Source of the DNA: a virus
Direction: 5' to 3' (one strand)
Virus record (IMG/VR): IMGVR_UViG_3300032069_000001
Location: 1 to 64,000 of that record
DNA: 64,000 nucleotides
In this document: positions 9,199 through 17,316 of the stretch, piece by piece
Layout of the letters: each line of letters opens with the position of its first letter
How positions within the stretch are numbered: position 1 is the first letter of the stretch
Translations under genes and position numbers: made by a program
Notes under the pieces: model-generated
Database searches by the model: none
Told to the model about the DNA's origin: nothing
The model's input: the letters and a program-made list of their open reading frames with translations, nothing else

Positions 9199-9783
9199 CT
9201 AATATTTGATAATATAATTTAATGTAATATAAGGTTGCAAATTATTATGTGCTCCGTTTCCGCCTGTCCACGCAATATTATGATTATGATTACTCGTAAC
9301 TCCACCTGTTGTTGCCCAGTATTCACCACTTTCACGTTGGTTGCCATCTCCTCTTAACACCGCAGTATTCCAGGGCGACCTTGTGTATGTATGAGCGTGG
9401 TCGGCTGATGGTGCACCCGTTATTCCGCCGTGATTATGAACTGGCAACTCCTGCGTTATCAAAACGTGAGTTTTTGCTCCGCCTACAGCACCCATAGTTC
9501 CAAAAACTGTATCTCCGCTTTTGTAACATATAGGCACTCTTGTCATCAGGTCTGGCACGTTAAAATTCGCTCCGCTTCCCCCATAAGTGTATCCGATAAC
9601 AGCAAATAAGTCTGGATAGTCCGCTGTAAGATAACTTGCACCATTACACACTAACCAGCCGTTAGGTGCAGAAGAACCTGCGTATGAATGTATTGCCCCA
9701 GGAGAAGCTACACCTACAACGCTATCTATTGCAATCTCCTTACATACACCATTATCAATTTTTAACATTTTAACAACTGGCAT
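9199..9783 (-). CDS. collar-domain tip protein, tandem paralogue 1
   Basis: 194 codons, first of the three paralogues to be transcribed. It is the most diverged: it reads VPICYKSGDTVFGTMGAVGG where the others read VPVGYKSGDADFGALNQKAG. The C-terminal half contains VHNHGGITGAPSADHAHTYT and closes with GGNGAHNNLQPYITLNYIIKY-type collar ending. It directly follows the long fibre at 9796, which suggests the three collar proteins are alternative or joint tips for that fibre. Confidence 0.75.
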   Translation of the reverse strand: MPVVKMLKIDNGVCKEIAIDSVVGVASPGAIHSYAGSSAPNGWLVCNGASYLTADYPDLFAVIGYTYGGSGANFNVPDLMTRVPICYKSGDTVFGTMGAVGGAKTHVLITQELPVHNHGGITGAPSADHAHTYTRSPWNTAVLRGDGNQRESGEYWATTGGVTSNHNHNIAWTGGNGAHNNLQPYITLNYIIKY

Positions 9784-9795
9784 TAAACTCTCCTA

Positions 9796-11172
9796 TTATC
9801 CAAGAACTGTTCTAAATCTATCAAAAGTAAATACAGCAGTTGTAACAGTTTTAGCATAACCCACTATTTGAACAACTTTTCCTGCTCCTGTTGGTGCTGT
9901 TTGCGTTAAACTACCGTCAACTGTATTTACAAATATATCTCCTCCTGGTGTCCAAGTCCACGAAGGATTAGTAACTTCACCCAAAACAACCATATCACCT
10001 ATGCTTCCTGCACTTAAATCAGTTAAAATAATCCCGCAGGCAGGCATAGTTGAAACCGAACTTGCATTTGCTTTTCCATATTCGTCTGCGGTTGAATTTT
10101 TAAACACAACATTGAAAGCACTTAATCCACCAGTTGCACTTTTTGCTTTAATTGTTAAGGCATTAGTTGCTGTTGCCGTGCCCGAGCTACCTACTATACA
10201 TATAATAGTTCCTGTTTCCGAAGAACCAAAAGTAATTGTGCATTGGTTTGTGGAATTATTGACTATGCTATCGGGAATAATAACATTTCCGCTGTTATCA
10301 ATAACCTGAACTATGGGATAATTCTCTAAATTGTGATTAACTACTACTGATGTCTGGCTTATAAATGATTGAACATATCTTGTTGTTGCAGTTGAAGACG
10401 TTGTTAATACAACCCTGAAAGTTACTTTTTCATTGAGGCTTCTACCAGAGACAAAAGTTACGGTATTATTATTCGTTTCGGCATAATCATCTGTAATTCT
10501 TTTTAATACACCATCACAAAATACCTGTAATGTATTACCTCCTGGAGTATAAGTAAATGGCAGATTAAAAACTGTTTGTCCATTCGTTGCATCAAAAGTA
10601 GCATAGTTTTGTATAATTTGACCGCCACCCCCGCCACCCATCTCCGTCCAATCTGTGCCGTCCCACTTCAGCATTTTCTTTGTATCAGTTTCAAATATCA
10701 TTTGTCCAACATTTGGAGATGCTGGACGGGCATCTGACGTGACATTATGAATACAAATATTTTTAATTTGATTTTTTGTTAAGTCAATATGACCAGCAAC
10801 TTGGAGTTTTTCCGTCGGCTCAACTGAACCTGTGCCAAGACCAACCTTTAAGTTTTTTATAGATACAACGCTGGCGTCTCCAGTTAAATCGTAAATATGC
10901 AAAGAACCAGTCAGCCAGCTTGGGGAAACAATAATAGAAAATTTCTGTGCTCCACCATTGGAACTGCCAAGTTCAATACTTAATTGTCCAGAATTTGTTA
11001 ATTTTATTCCACCTGTTTGCGGATTTGTAGGATTAAGCTGAACTCTTGTATCAAGGTCTGTGCGAATAGCAATATCTTCAGATGGGCTTAATTTAATATC
11101 AGAAGCCGTCATAGCTCCCGTAGAATTATATGGTAAACGTATTAAGTCTTTACTAATACTTGTTTTAGGCAT
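9796..11172 (-). CDS. modular fibre protein
   Basis: 458 codons. N-terminal ~180 residues look like fibre repeat and 'head-domain of trimeric autotransporter' style text (GGIKLTNSGQLSIELGSSNG, DASVVSIKNLKVGLGTGSVEPTEKLQVAG when read across). A poly-Gly hinge (EMGGGGGGQ) at ~178-186 is followed by the shared beta module (YATFDATNGQTVFNLPF...LQVFCDGVLKRITDDYAETN) also present at 1836, 2894 and 4042. The C-terminus is beta-rich and lacks a collar motif. A structural fibre with replaceable modules; whether it sits on tail or capsid is not decided by sequence. Confidence 0.65.
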   Translation of the reverse strand: MPKTSISKDLIRLPYNSTGAMTASDIKLSPSEDIAIRTDLDTRVQLNPTNPQTGGIKLTNSGQLSIELGSSNGGAQKFSIIVSPSWLTGSLHIYDLTGDASVVSIKNLKVGLGTGSVEPTEKLQVAGHIDLTKNQIKNICIHNVTSDARPASPNVGQMIFETDTKKMLKWDGTDWTEMGGGGGGQIIQNYATFDATNGQTVFNLPFTYTPGGNTLQVFCDGVLKRITDDYAETNNNTVTFVSGRSLNEKVTFRVVLTTSSTATTRYVQSFISQTSVVVNHNLENYPIVQVIDNSGNVIIPDSIVNNSTNQCTITFGSSETGTIICIVGSSGTATATNALTIKAKSATGGLSAFNVVFKNSTADEYGKANASSVSTMPACGIILTDLSAGSIGDMVVLGEVTNPSWTWTPGGDIFVNTVDGSLTQTAPTGAGKVVQIVGYAKTVTTAVFTFDRFRTVLG

Positions 11173-11183
11173 TATCTATACTC

Positions 11184-11411
11184 CTATGGTGTTAAATCCT
11201 CTAACCACGCAACAGTCGGATTGCAGAACGCCTGAAGTTCAAATTGAGCATCTGTAATTTGTTGTGCACGATAACCTGCTTCAATAAGGTCAACAGTCTG
11301 ATTGTAAACAATAATCAAAGGTAGCTTGGTTTCATCGTGTATAAGTTGCTCAACCTTAACTTTGCCGTGATTAGCGGATATATTTTTTACCCTTGTAATT
11401 TGTGCGGGCAT
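11184..11411 (-). CDS. small paralogous protein A (ITRVKNIS family)
   Basis: 75 codons starting MPAQITRVKNISANHGKVKV. It is a diverged paralogue of the next gene upstream (11420-11680): both have IT+[VI]KNIS.N.G near the N-terminus and end in W(L)(E/K)DLTP. The two lie side by side, so a local duplication is likely. Small size and place between two fibre genes suggest a fibre accessory or chaperone, but no function is known to me. Confidence 0.55.
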   Translation of the reverse strand: MPAQITRVKNISANHGKVKVEQLIHDETKLPLIIVYNQTVDLIEAGYRAQQITDAQFELQAFCNPTVAWLEDLTP

Positions 11412-11419
11412 AAAACCTC

Positions 11420-11680
11420 CTACATTTTAGGTGTCAAATCTTTTAACCAACCACTTTTAACGCAATCGTGCAATTCTTTTTGTGCTCTTTCTATAACCTT
11501 TTCTCCAAACTTTTTTGTTTTTATAACTCTACCATCAAATATTGTAACTTTTCCTGTAAGGAGGTCATAGGTTTCATTCCACTCTATTCCGAATAATCCA
11601 AAAGTATCAAATAGTATCATACCCTTGTTTGGTGAAATGTTCTTTATCTTCGTTATTTTTGTCCAAAATAATGGTAACAT
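11420..11680 (-). CDS. small paralogous protein B (ITKIKNIS family)
   Basis: 86 codons starting MLPLFWTKITKIKNISPNKG; ends GWLKDLTPKM. Paralogous to 11184-11411 as judged by the shared start and end motifs. Its ATG follows a perfect GC-rich hairpin (11689-11711) by eight bases, so its start region could be occluded or insulated by that structure. No recognised family. Confidence 0.55.
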   Translation of the reverse strand: MLPLFWTKITKIKNISPNKGMILFDTFGLFGIEWNETYDLLTGKVTIFDGRVIKTKKFGEKVIERAQKELHDCVKSGWLKDLTPKM

Positions 11681-11688
11681 AGTTTAAT

Positions 11689-11711
11689 GGGGGAGAGTTC
11701 CGCTCTCCCCC
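11689..11711 (-). terminator. perfect 9-bp GC-rich hairpin between fibre genes
   Basis: GGGGGAGAG and CTCTCCCCC form an uninterrupted 9-bp stem with a 5-nt loop. It lies just after the stop of 11718-13205 and 8 bp before the start of 11420-11680. There is no T-run after it on the minus strand, so it is not a textbook intrinsic terminator. It could instead protect the 3' end of the fibre mRNA, pause transcription, or control the start of the next gene. Confidence 0.5.
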
Positions 11712-11717
11712 AGTTGG

Positions 11718-13205
11718 TTATAATGTTGCATACTTTTCTTCAATCCAAACGCTTATGTTATCGTTTGCGTTCGGAGCTGAAGCAAAAGTAATCGTAGATG
11801 AACCTGCAAGATGATTAACCACGTAGTCATTACCAGCACCTTCACGAAGCAATGCACCGTTAAGAAAAACCTGTTCGGTAAATGTAAGGTGTGTGTTCGC
11901 AAGGGTGAGAACTTGACCTACACAATCCGAACCGATTTTTTGAACTCTTAAATGATAGTGCAATGCGTTGTTGAATACGGTATGAGTATGTAAACTATCT
12001 GCATTTGAAGATGTACCAGCGGTTAATATTATGATGCTCGCTTCGGTTATTATCGTTATACCAAATGTCATACCCGTTCCTGGAATGGTAAGCATACCCG
12101 CTATACCGACATCACCCGTTGATGCGTCAACCGTAAACATTGTGGTCGCAACTTTGAAGTCATCGGCAACATCAAGGGTTCCACCTATGACCGTATCACC
12201 CGTAGCGGAAGCAACCGTAAACATAGTTGTCGCTACATCAAAATCTCCTGCGACGTGAGTGTCACCAGTTAAAGCAACAACCGTGAACATTGTCGTTGCA
12301 ACCCTAAAGTCACCCGTTGTGTCAAGAGTTCCACCTACAACTGTATTTCCTGTGGCGGAAGCAACCGTGAACATAGTGGTAGCAACATCAAAGTCTCCTA
12401 CGGAACGGAGAGTGCCTCCAACAACTGTATTGCCTGTCGCTGAAGCAACTGTAAACATTGTGGTAGCTACATCAAGGTCGCCTACTACGTGAAGTGTTCC
12501 ACCAACACCTGTATTCCCTGTAGCAGAAGCAACTGTGAACATCGTAGTCGCAACATCAAAATCCCCTACGGAACGGAGAGTGCCCCCAACAACAGTATTG
12601 CCCGTTAAAGCTTCAACGGTAAACATAGTTGTTGCAACCTTGAGGTTATCTCCAACATCAAGAGTTCCAGCCACAACTGTATTACCTGTTAAAGCATCAA
12701 CAGTAAACATTGTGCTATTGACTTTGAAATCGCCCGTAACATCTGCGGTCGTTCCTACGACAAGAGAAGTTCCCGCTTCAAGAGAACCCTGGGACTGCAA
12801 ATTGCCAGTCTCATTGTCTATTTCACACATCACGGAACTGTCGGATACCTTTTGCCATTGGGTAATGACTTTAATAGCCAAACTTCCACCAAAAACAACT
12901 GTAATACCTTTAATGTCGTTTGTATCAGTAACCTCGTTTCCAAGTTTGGTGTTCCCGTTTACGGTCAGGTCATTCGTAATGGTTGCCGACTGATTAACTT
13001 CAATGGTGTTGATTGAAGTAGTCGTGCCTTTTACAGTTAAATCTCCTTCTATAGTCGTTTCTCCGTAAACATGAAGGACTGCATCTTTTGCGTCCAAAGC
13101 ACTCTCATTTAATATCAGTTGACCAGCGTTGCCAACACCGCCCAACCCAAGAGTAAGGGAATTACCTTGTAACTGCGTGTCGGTTCTTATTTTAGTAATA
13201 GCCAT
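11718..13205 (-). CDS. repeat-rich fibre protein
   Basis: 495 codons. Residues ~160-370 consist of eight copies of a unit with the core (D/K)VATTMFTV...TG(N/D)T, mostly 28 residues apart, with connecting G(T/D)L..(V)GDF. This kind of repeat makes triple beta-helical shafts in phage fibres. The C-terminus ends with the shared module (VFLNGALLREGAGNDYVVNH) and VWIEEKYATL. Being the second gene after the capsid gene, it may be a capsid (head) fibre as well as a tail fibre. Copies 3-5 are almost identical at DNA level, so copy-number change by recombination is expected. Confidence 0.65.
   Translation of the reverse strand: MAITKIRTDTQLQGNSLTLGLGGVGNAGQLILNESALDAKDAVLHVYGETTIEGDLTVKGTTTSINTIEVNQSATITNDLTVNGNTKLGNEVTDTNDIKGITVVFGGSLAIKVITQWQKVSDSSVMCEIDNETGNLQSQGSLEAGTSLVVGTTADVTGDFKVNSTMFTVDALTGNTVVAGTLDVGDNLKVATTMFTVEALTGNTVVGGTLRSVGDFDVATTMFTVASATGNTGVGGTLHVVGDLDVATTMFTVASATGNTVVGGTLRSVGDFDVATTMFTVASATGNTVVGGTLDTTGDFRVATTMFTVVALTGDTHVAGDFDVATTMFTVASATGDTVIGGTLDVADDFKVATTMFTVDASTGDVGIAGMLTIPGTGMTFGITIITEASIIILTAGTSSNADSLHTHTVFNNALHYHLRVQKIGSDCVGQVLTLANTHLTFTEQVFLNGALLREGAGNDYVVNHLAGSSTITFASAPNANDNISVWIEEKYATL
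12115..12735 (-). repeat. tandem coding repeats (~84 bp) in fibre shaft
   Basis: About eight in-frame units, each containing the same reverse-complement core for ATTMFTV. Most are spaced 84 bp; one unit (around 12240-12300) is shorter because the GGTL segment is missing. The near identity of the middle units at nucleotide level shows recent duplication. Confidence 0.8.
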
Positions 13206-13224
13206 AAGTTTATTCCTCCTTTAA

Positions 13225-13686
13225 TTAAACCGCTTCTTCAACGGCATCAGCTTTTAATTTTAATCCTGTCAAGTTTGCGGTGCTTATTCCTGCTGGAACA
13301 AAACAGCGTATCCAGAATTTTCTTTCTGGATTTGTTCCGCTTGCCTCGGAAATCTCATCTAAATCAAGATAGCTTGTTCCCGCTATTCCGTAGGTATTCC
13401 ATTCTGTTTCATTAGGAACACTACCAGCAACATATTTGTTATCCAAAAATTTAAACCAAGATTTTTGTAATACTGGGTCGCTACCGCTTAAAGAAACTTG
13501 GGGTGTGACATATTTAAAACTTGCATCATCATTAAAACAAAAAAGAGCCAGCTCATTCGTGTCTCCGCTTCCACCTGACGTGGTATCAAACTTAAAAGCT
13601 TCAAACACGGGAACGCCAACTTGTCCTGCGTCGTCATTTATCAATATAGGCAATCCAACATCTGGCTTTATTTTAAAGTGTAGCAT
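13225..13686 (-). CDS. small structural protein after the capsid gene
   Basis: 153 codons from ATG at 13686, with AAGGA nine bases upstream (an in-frame TTG nine bases further up is weaker). It starts MLHFKIKPDVGLPILINDD and is beta-rich (FWIRCFVPAGIS), without catalytic motifs. The C-terminal segment 'FWIR...PAG......' with immunoglobulin-like flavour, and its place immediately after the capsid gene, suit a capsid decoration or cement protein. That is inference from position; no family recognised. Confidence 0.5.
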   Translation of the reverse strand: MLHFKIKPDVGLPILINDDAGQVGVPVFEAFKFDTTSGGSGDTNELALFCFNDDASFKYVTPQVSLSGSDPVLQKSWFKFLDNKYVAGSVPNETEWNTYGIAGTSYLDLDEISEASGTNPERKFWIRCFVPAGISTANLTGLKLKADAVEEAV

Positions 13687-13719
13687 TACACTCAATCCTT
13701 AATCCGAGAAGTATGAAAG

Positions 13720-13783
13720 GTGTGGAAGGGAGCAACCTTACGATTACTCCCTGAAGGCGTAGAGCGTTCATTTTTTTCCACAC
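13720..13783 (-). other. long two-part hairpin between capsid and next gene
   Basis: Outer stem GTGTGGAA (13720-13727) with TTCCACAC (13776-13783); stacked inner stem GGGAG (13728-13732) with CTCCC (13747-13751). The span has no ORF. On the minus strand it follows the capsid stop by ~40 bp. It may tune how much transcript passes from capsid gene to the fibre genes. Confidence 0.4.
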
Positions 13784-13803
13784 TATTCAATTTTAAAATA
13801 TAA

Positions 13804-13825
13804 TATAGTTTCTACGCAAACTATA
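13804..13825 (-). terminator. hairpin overlapping the capsid stop codon
   Basis: TATAGTTT (13804-13811) pairs with AAACTATA (13818-13825) across a 6-nt loop, and an AT-rich tract follows on the minus strand. The TAG stop of the capsid gene lies inside the stem. Weak (A:T rich) as a terminator; with the larger hairpin just beyond, the 125-bp gap probably marks a processing or attenuation site. Confidence 0.35.
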
Positions 13826-15245
13826 AGAGGTTCAACGGAACTGCCGAGCTTCCGACGTTGATTACCAAAGCACCTTTCTTCGGAGCGTAAAGGATAGGAA
13901 CTCCGTATAGGAGTATCATAAACCTAATCGCCGCCGAAATGGTTGCTAATGGTAACTTCATTATCGGTGCTAATTGCTTGAACGCCATAACTTGTATGGG
14001 GTTCATATCAAAGAAGAACGCAGGAGACGTTCCCTCAATGATTGACCCGTCGTCATATACCACAAATGTCGGGTCGCCAGGCGTGTATCCGCTGTCGTCA
14101 GCGGGAACAACAGTTTTCAGATAAAGAAACGCACCTGAAGCTGTCTGCCTGTAAATCTTGTAAGCTGTCGGAGCAGGCTGGTCTTGCGTCGGTGTTGCGG
14201 TCGGAATAGTGATGGTCAGAGCCACCCTGTTCGTATCCGCTACTGTCTGCACGATGGAACCGCCGACAGATGCACTTTCGCCGTTTGAGTTGACCGCAGA
14301 AACTTTCCAGTCATACGCACCCGCTTTCAGTTTGTAAGTTGTGCCTGCACCCGCACCCGAGGCAATACCTAACCCCGTAATCGCAGGAGCACCTGTCTGT
14401 CCAGGAGTAATAGGTGCAGAGCCTTCCCTGATGAAAACATCAGGATTGAAAGCATACACACCATTCTGGCTGGAGAAGTGAGTTATCGGAACACCGACAA
14501 CACCTTTTTCAGGAGCAGGTAGCTGAACACGTTCCCTCGGAAAGAAGGTCTTTGCAATGTTCGCTATCGCTTTTGTTGAAAGGAAGCAGTCAGTCACCAT
14601 ACCGTAGTTTATCGCTACGACCTGGCTCGCATTTTCAAGGATACCTTCAGAAATCGGCATACCTTGTGCGTCAATGACGTTTCCGCCATCGGCAAGCATT
14701 TTAGCATAGCCGTCAAACTGTAAGGGAACTTCCCTTGAGCTTCCGAAAAATAACGATTTTTCTATCGCTCTCATAATCCAGAGCGTTCCGTTCCTTGCTT
14801 CCAGGGCAAGAATATCCCCGTGAGCAGAGCGGACAAGAGTTGCTGGGTGCGTTACAACCCTGGTGCTTCCCAGGAATTTGACTAACGCAACCTTTCTTTC
14901 GTATTGTGTATCTTCTTCCCTCGGCAGACCGCCTTCCTGGAAGAACGCCCCGCTGTCAGCACCGTAATCAGTCAACCTGTTGTATTCCTCGGCTGTGCTG
15001 TATGCAGGTATTTTGTTTATCTTCTTCCAGAGTTTTACGTGCTGGTCTTGGAAGGTCAACACTTTCAATGTGCTTTCAAGCGACTGCGGTCTCAATGCAC
15101 CGCCACCAGTTTGAAATGCGACATCGTAGCCTGTTGAAATAGCTTTGTTCAGGTCATCAAGAATTGATGCAGAAGCGAGGTCGCCTCCGCCAAATCCCTG
15201 GAGACCTTCATAGTCGGCTAACGACACCATATTTTCTATTGACAT
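13821..15245 (-). CDS. major capsid protein (HK97-fold, with FN3/Ig-like insertion)
   Basis: 474 codons. Called capsid from its place after protease and scaffold genes, its length, and its make-up: N-terminal region rich in Gly/Ala, then LESTLKVLTFQDQHVKLWKK-type helix and a well-ordered core. Residues ~283-402 look like an inserted fibronectin-III/Ig domain (YDWKVSAVNSNGES, then AYKIYRQ, then FVVYDDGS). The core resumes with FFFDMNPIQVMAFKQLAPIM and ends VGSSAVPLNLL. Ig-like domains in capsid proteins stick out of the shell and often bind host surface sugars. No long N-terminal delta domain is present, in line with a separate scaffold gene. No direct proof of the fold by sequence alone. Confidence 0.75.
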   Translation of the reverse strand: MSIENMVSLADYEGLQGFGGGDLASASILDDLNKAISTGYDVAFQTGGGALRPQSLESTLKVLTFQDQHVKLWKKINKIPAYSTAEEYNRLTDYGADSGAFFQEGGLPREEDTQYERKVALVKFLGSTRVVTHPATLVRSAHGDILALEARNGTLWIMRAIEKSLFFGSSREVPLQFDGYAKMLADGGNVIDAQGMPISEGILENASQVVAINYGMVTDCFLSTKAIANIAKTFFPRERVQLPAPEKGVVGVPITHFSSQNGVYAFNPDVFIREGSAPITPGQTGAPAITGLGIASGAGAGTTYKLKAGAYDWKVSAVNSNGESASVGGSIVQTVADTNRVALTITIPTATPTQDQPAPTAYKIYRQTASGAFLYLKTVVPADDSGYTPGDPTFVVYDDGSIIEGTSPAFFFDMNPIQVMAFKQLAPIMKLPLATISAAIRFMILLYGVPILYAPKKGALVINVGSSAVPLNLL

Positions 15246-15287
15246 ATTGAATGTCCTCCTTAATTAAAATTTTTGGAACTTTAAAAA

Positions 15288-16115
15288 TTATTCTCCGTAA
15301 ATCAAACCTTCCAGAGATTTATCAAGGACGCCAGTAACTTCAAATTTTGAAGTTGCCCCTACTGGAGCTTTGCCTGACACCTCAAGATTTGCAAGTTTGT
15401 CAGCGATTTGAGCTTTTGACAGTTCCTTGCCTTTATCTCCTTCGTTGCCTCTGAAGGATTTTTCTATTGACCTTCCGCTCTTTGATTTTGAAGGCATCGG
15501 TGCTTCACCGAATTCTTCAATGCTGTCGCCGAGGCTCTTAATGAAATCGTTCTGTGCTTCCTGCGATTTCAAAAATGCCTTTTTGAATTTCACATTGGAT
15601 TTCTCCAGGCTTTCAACTTTTGCGGAAAGAGTGTCAATGCTCTCGCTTAAGCTCTTTACGAGACTTGCCAAGAATTCCGAAACCTCAAGAGCATTTTTCA
15701 TCTGCTCGTTTGACTTTACGGTCTCGCTGAAGCTTTTCTTGGTTTCTTTCTTTTTTGCTTCTTCTTCGTCATCGTCGTCATCATCTTCTTCTTTCTTTCC
15801 TTTGGCTTCTTCGTCATCATCATCATCTTCCTTTTTACCTTTTGCTTCCTCGTCATCGTCCTCGTCTTCCTTTTTGCCTTTGGCTTCTTCGTCATCTTCT
15901 TCTTTCTTGCCTTTGGCTTCCTCGTCATCGTCCTCGTCTTCCTTCTTTCCCTTCGCTTCCTCGTCCTCTTTACATTCTTCCTCTTTCTTCGCCTTTTCAA
16001 CGTCATCAGAAGCAGTCACTTCTTCGTCGTTAATGGACTTTTCCAAATCCTCAACCGCCTGGTCAAGGGATTTTTCAACTTCTTCCTTGTTTTTGGTTTC
16101 CTTGCTCATATTCAT
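15288..16115 (-). CDS. acidic repeat protein, probable capsid scaffold
   Basis: 275 codons. Residues ~35-125 are extremely acidic with about five copies of (E/D)EEAKGKKE(E/D)D. The region ~125-185 is helical with coiled-coil spacing (EVSEFLASLVKSLSESIDTL). The C-terminus (SKAQIADKLANLEVSGKAPVG) is basic to neutral. Location between protease and capsid genes and the helical/acidic make-up fit a scaffolding protein that the protease later removes. Its start overlaps the protease stop by 4 bp (ATGA), a sign of coupled translation. The opposite strand is open by chance because of the repeats. Confidence 0.65.
   Translation of the reverse strand: MNMSKETKNKEEVEKSLDQAVEDLEKSINDEEVTASDDVEKAKKEEECKEDEEAKGKKEDEDDDEEAKGKKEEDDEEAKGKKEDEDDDEEAKGKKEDDDDDEEAKGKKEEDDDDDDEEEAKKKETKKSFSETVKSNEQMKNALEVSEFLASLVKSLSESIDTLSAKVESLEKSNVKFKKAFLKSQEAQNDFIKSLGDSIEEFGEAPMPSKSKSGRSIEKSFRGNEGDKGKELSKAQIADKLANLEVSGKAPVGATSKFEVTGVLDKSLEGLIYGE
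15743..15990 (-). repeat. acidic tandem repeats in scaffold gene
   Basis: Imperfect in-frame repeats of a ~39-bp unit coding for EEAKGKKEDEDDD-type text. The unit varies in length by whole codons (DD, DDDD, DDDDD), a pattern expected from slippage or unequal exchange. Confidence 0.75.
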
Positions 16116-16963
16116 TTCCTCCTTTTAATTAGTTTCGTTAATCTATCTTTGTTTTTAGCGACGTAATCGCCAACGCAATATGCTGTCTCTTTATCCATTC
16201 CTTTGGACATAAGAAAGCTTGCGGTTTTTTTGGGACAGGTGGAAAAACTTTTGGAACGAACATATTCCTTAAATCTCTTTACATCTTTCTCAAGGCTTTG
16301 CGGAATTACTGGGTTGGTTCCTAAAGCCGTGCCTCCAGATGTAGAAATTGCTTTGTGCATTTCAGCACAACTTTTACTTCCCACTATTTCACACATACCG
16401 CAACAATTATGCGTTGGGTCGCCCATTGATTTTAACCATTCCTTATAGGGCTTTACCGTTGCAAAAGTGTTTAGGTTTTTCGGGTGGGGAGTTAGAGCGA
16501 TATGATTGATTAAGGCGTTTGTAATTTTTGAAACTCTGCGGTTAAGCGACTTGTCAAACTGCATTGCCTTCGCAAGCACTCGCCCGCCAACAGACCAACC
16601 AAGCCTGTTGTTTCCAGCTTTAAGTTGCTCCCATACTTGGTCTGCTATCTCAAGACCTTTGTAAAGTAGCGTCTTAATATGGAAATTGTTTTTATTATCA
16701 AACTTTGCTTCCAGAGGTTCACCGATTATGTATTTGGGTTCCAGTTTTGATTTGTGGTCGTAATCAATACGTCCGTGCTTCAATAAATAATTAAGAGACT
16801 TTTTTATAGCGGGAGAAGAAACAATTTCCCCGTCCATATCAAGGGTCTCATCTGAAGCTACACCATAAACAATTCTTTTCCCGTTTTCAACTCTTGCATT
16901 TGCTTTGTCTATCGGGAACCAGAATTCAAACTCTCCCAAATTTTCCAGAAGTTTTTCCGCCAT
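16112..16963 (-). CDS. prohead maturation protease (HK97/U9-type serine protease)
   Basis: 283 codons. Family motifs are in order: VYGVASDETLDMDGEIVS (~32-49), RIDYDH with the candidate catalytic His70, GWSVGGR with candidate Ser124, and NHIALTPHPKN with His154. These are the hallmarks of phage capsid proteases that clip scaffold and capsid N-termini. The tail (~180-283) adds a Cys-rich stretch (HNCCGMCEIVGSKSC) and a segment (CPKKTASFLMSKGMDKETA) absent from minimal HK97-type proteases. Followed directly by the scaffold gene, its expected substrate. Confidence 0.85.
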   Translation of the reverse strand: MAEKLLENLGEFEFWFPIDKANARVENGKRIVYGVASDETLDMDGEIVSSPAIKKSLNYLLKHGRIDYDHKSKLEPKYIIGEPLEAKFDNKNNFHIKTLLYKGLEIADQVWEQLKAGNNRLGWSVGGRVLAKAMQFDKSLNRRVSKITNALINHIALTPHPKNLNTFATVKPYKEWLKSMGDPTHNCCGMCEIVGSKSCAEMHKAISTSGGTALGTNPVIPQSLEKDVKRFKEYVRSKSFSTCPKKTASFLMSKGMDKETAYCVGDYVAKNKDRLTKLIKRRK

Positions 16964-16972
16964 AATCTCCTC

Positions 16973-17167
16973 TTACAGGTCAATATTTTCAGTCGTGATA
17001 GGAATAGATACCACGCCTGCGTTTGCTACAGCATCGTTCAAAGATGCTTTCATCAGATTGCACATATCTTGCAACTTTTTCATCTCAATCTTTATAGCAT
17101 TGAGATTGGGGTCAGCATCAAAGTTGACCTCGTGTTTCAATCCAACTTTTTCGTCTATTGTCGGCAT
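16973..17167 (-). CDS. small helical protein before the protease
   Basis: 64 codons, AAAGGAGGG before the ATG. One amphipathic helix (NAIKIEMKKLQDMCNLMKAS) is obvious; no motif. It is the first gene after the terminator at 17199-17246, so its expression depends on read-through or on the promoter at 17317-17345. Confidence 0.55.
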   Translation of the reverse strand: MPTIDEKVGLKHEVNFDADPNLNAIKIEMKKLQDMCNLMKASLNDAVANAGVVSIPITTENIDL

Positions 17168-17198
17168 TTGACTTCCCTCCTTTTATAGAATTTGCCTT

Positions 17199-17246
17199 TT
17201 AAAACAAAAAGGCTAAAAGACATTTTTAATTTGTCCTTTAGCCTTT
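17199..17246 (-). terminator. strong intrinsic terminator
   Basis: AAAGGCTAAAAGACA (17208-17222) pairs with TGTCCTTTAGCCTTT (17232-17246) with a single mismatch over 15 bp. On the minus strand the stem is followed by TTTTTGTTTT (17201-17210). This is a good rho-independent terminator. It sits downstream of a consensus promoter and upstream of the protease/scaffold/capsid genes. Confidence 0.8.
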
Positions 17247-17310
17247 GAATTCGCTCTTTGACCTTACACGACTGGTCGGAGAATACTCCCCTACTACTCC
17301 CAGATTATTT
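17200..17310 (-). ncRNA. putative ~110-nt small RNA or attenuated leader
   Basis: Bounded by the perfect sigma70 promoter (17317-17345) and the intrinsic terminator (17199-17246). No start codon with a usable ORF lies inside. The RNA would hold two small hairpins (GGAG/CTCC and GACC/GGTC in the first 60 nt) before the terminator stem. Either a discrete phage sRNA is made here, or the terminator is an attenuator for the late capsid operon. Prediction from sequence only. Confidence 0.55.
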
Positions 17311-17316
17311 TAATAG

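Noticed and set aside
12115-12735. Possible CRISPR array
   Set aside because: Repeats are in frame and coding, with no spacer-like unique segments of constant length.
12031-12993. Plus-strand frames with repeated VNIVVATSKSP text
   Set aside because: Antisense of the fibre repeats; the minus frame is complete and protein-like.
15427-16128. 233-codon plus-strand frame rich in Ser and Phe
   Set aside because: It is the complement of the acidic repeats of the scaffold gene; no ribosome site and repetitive text.
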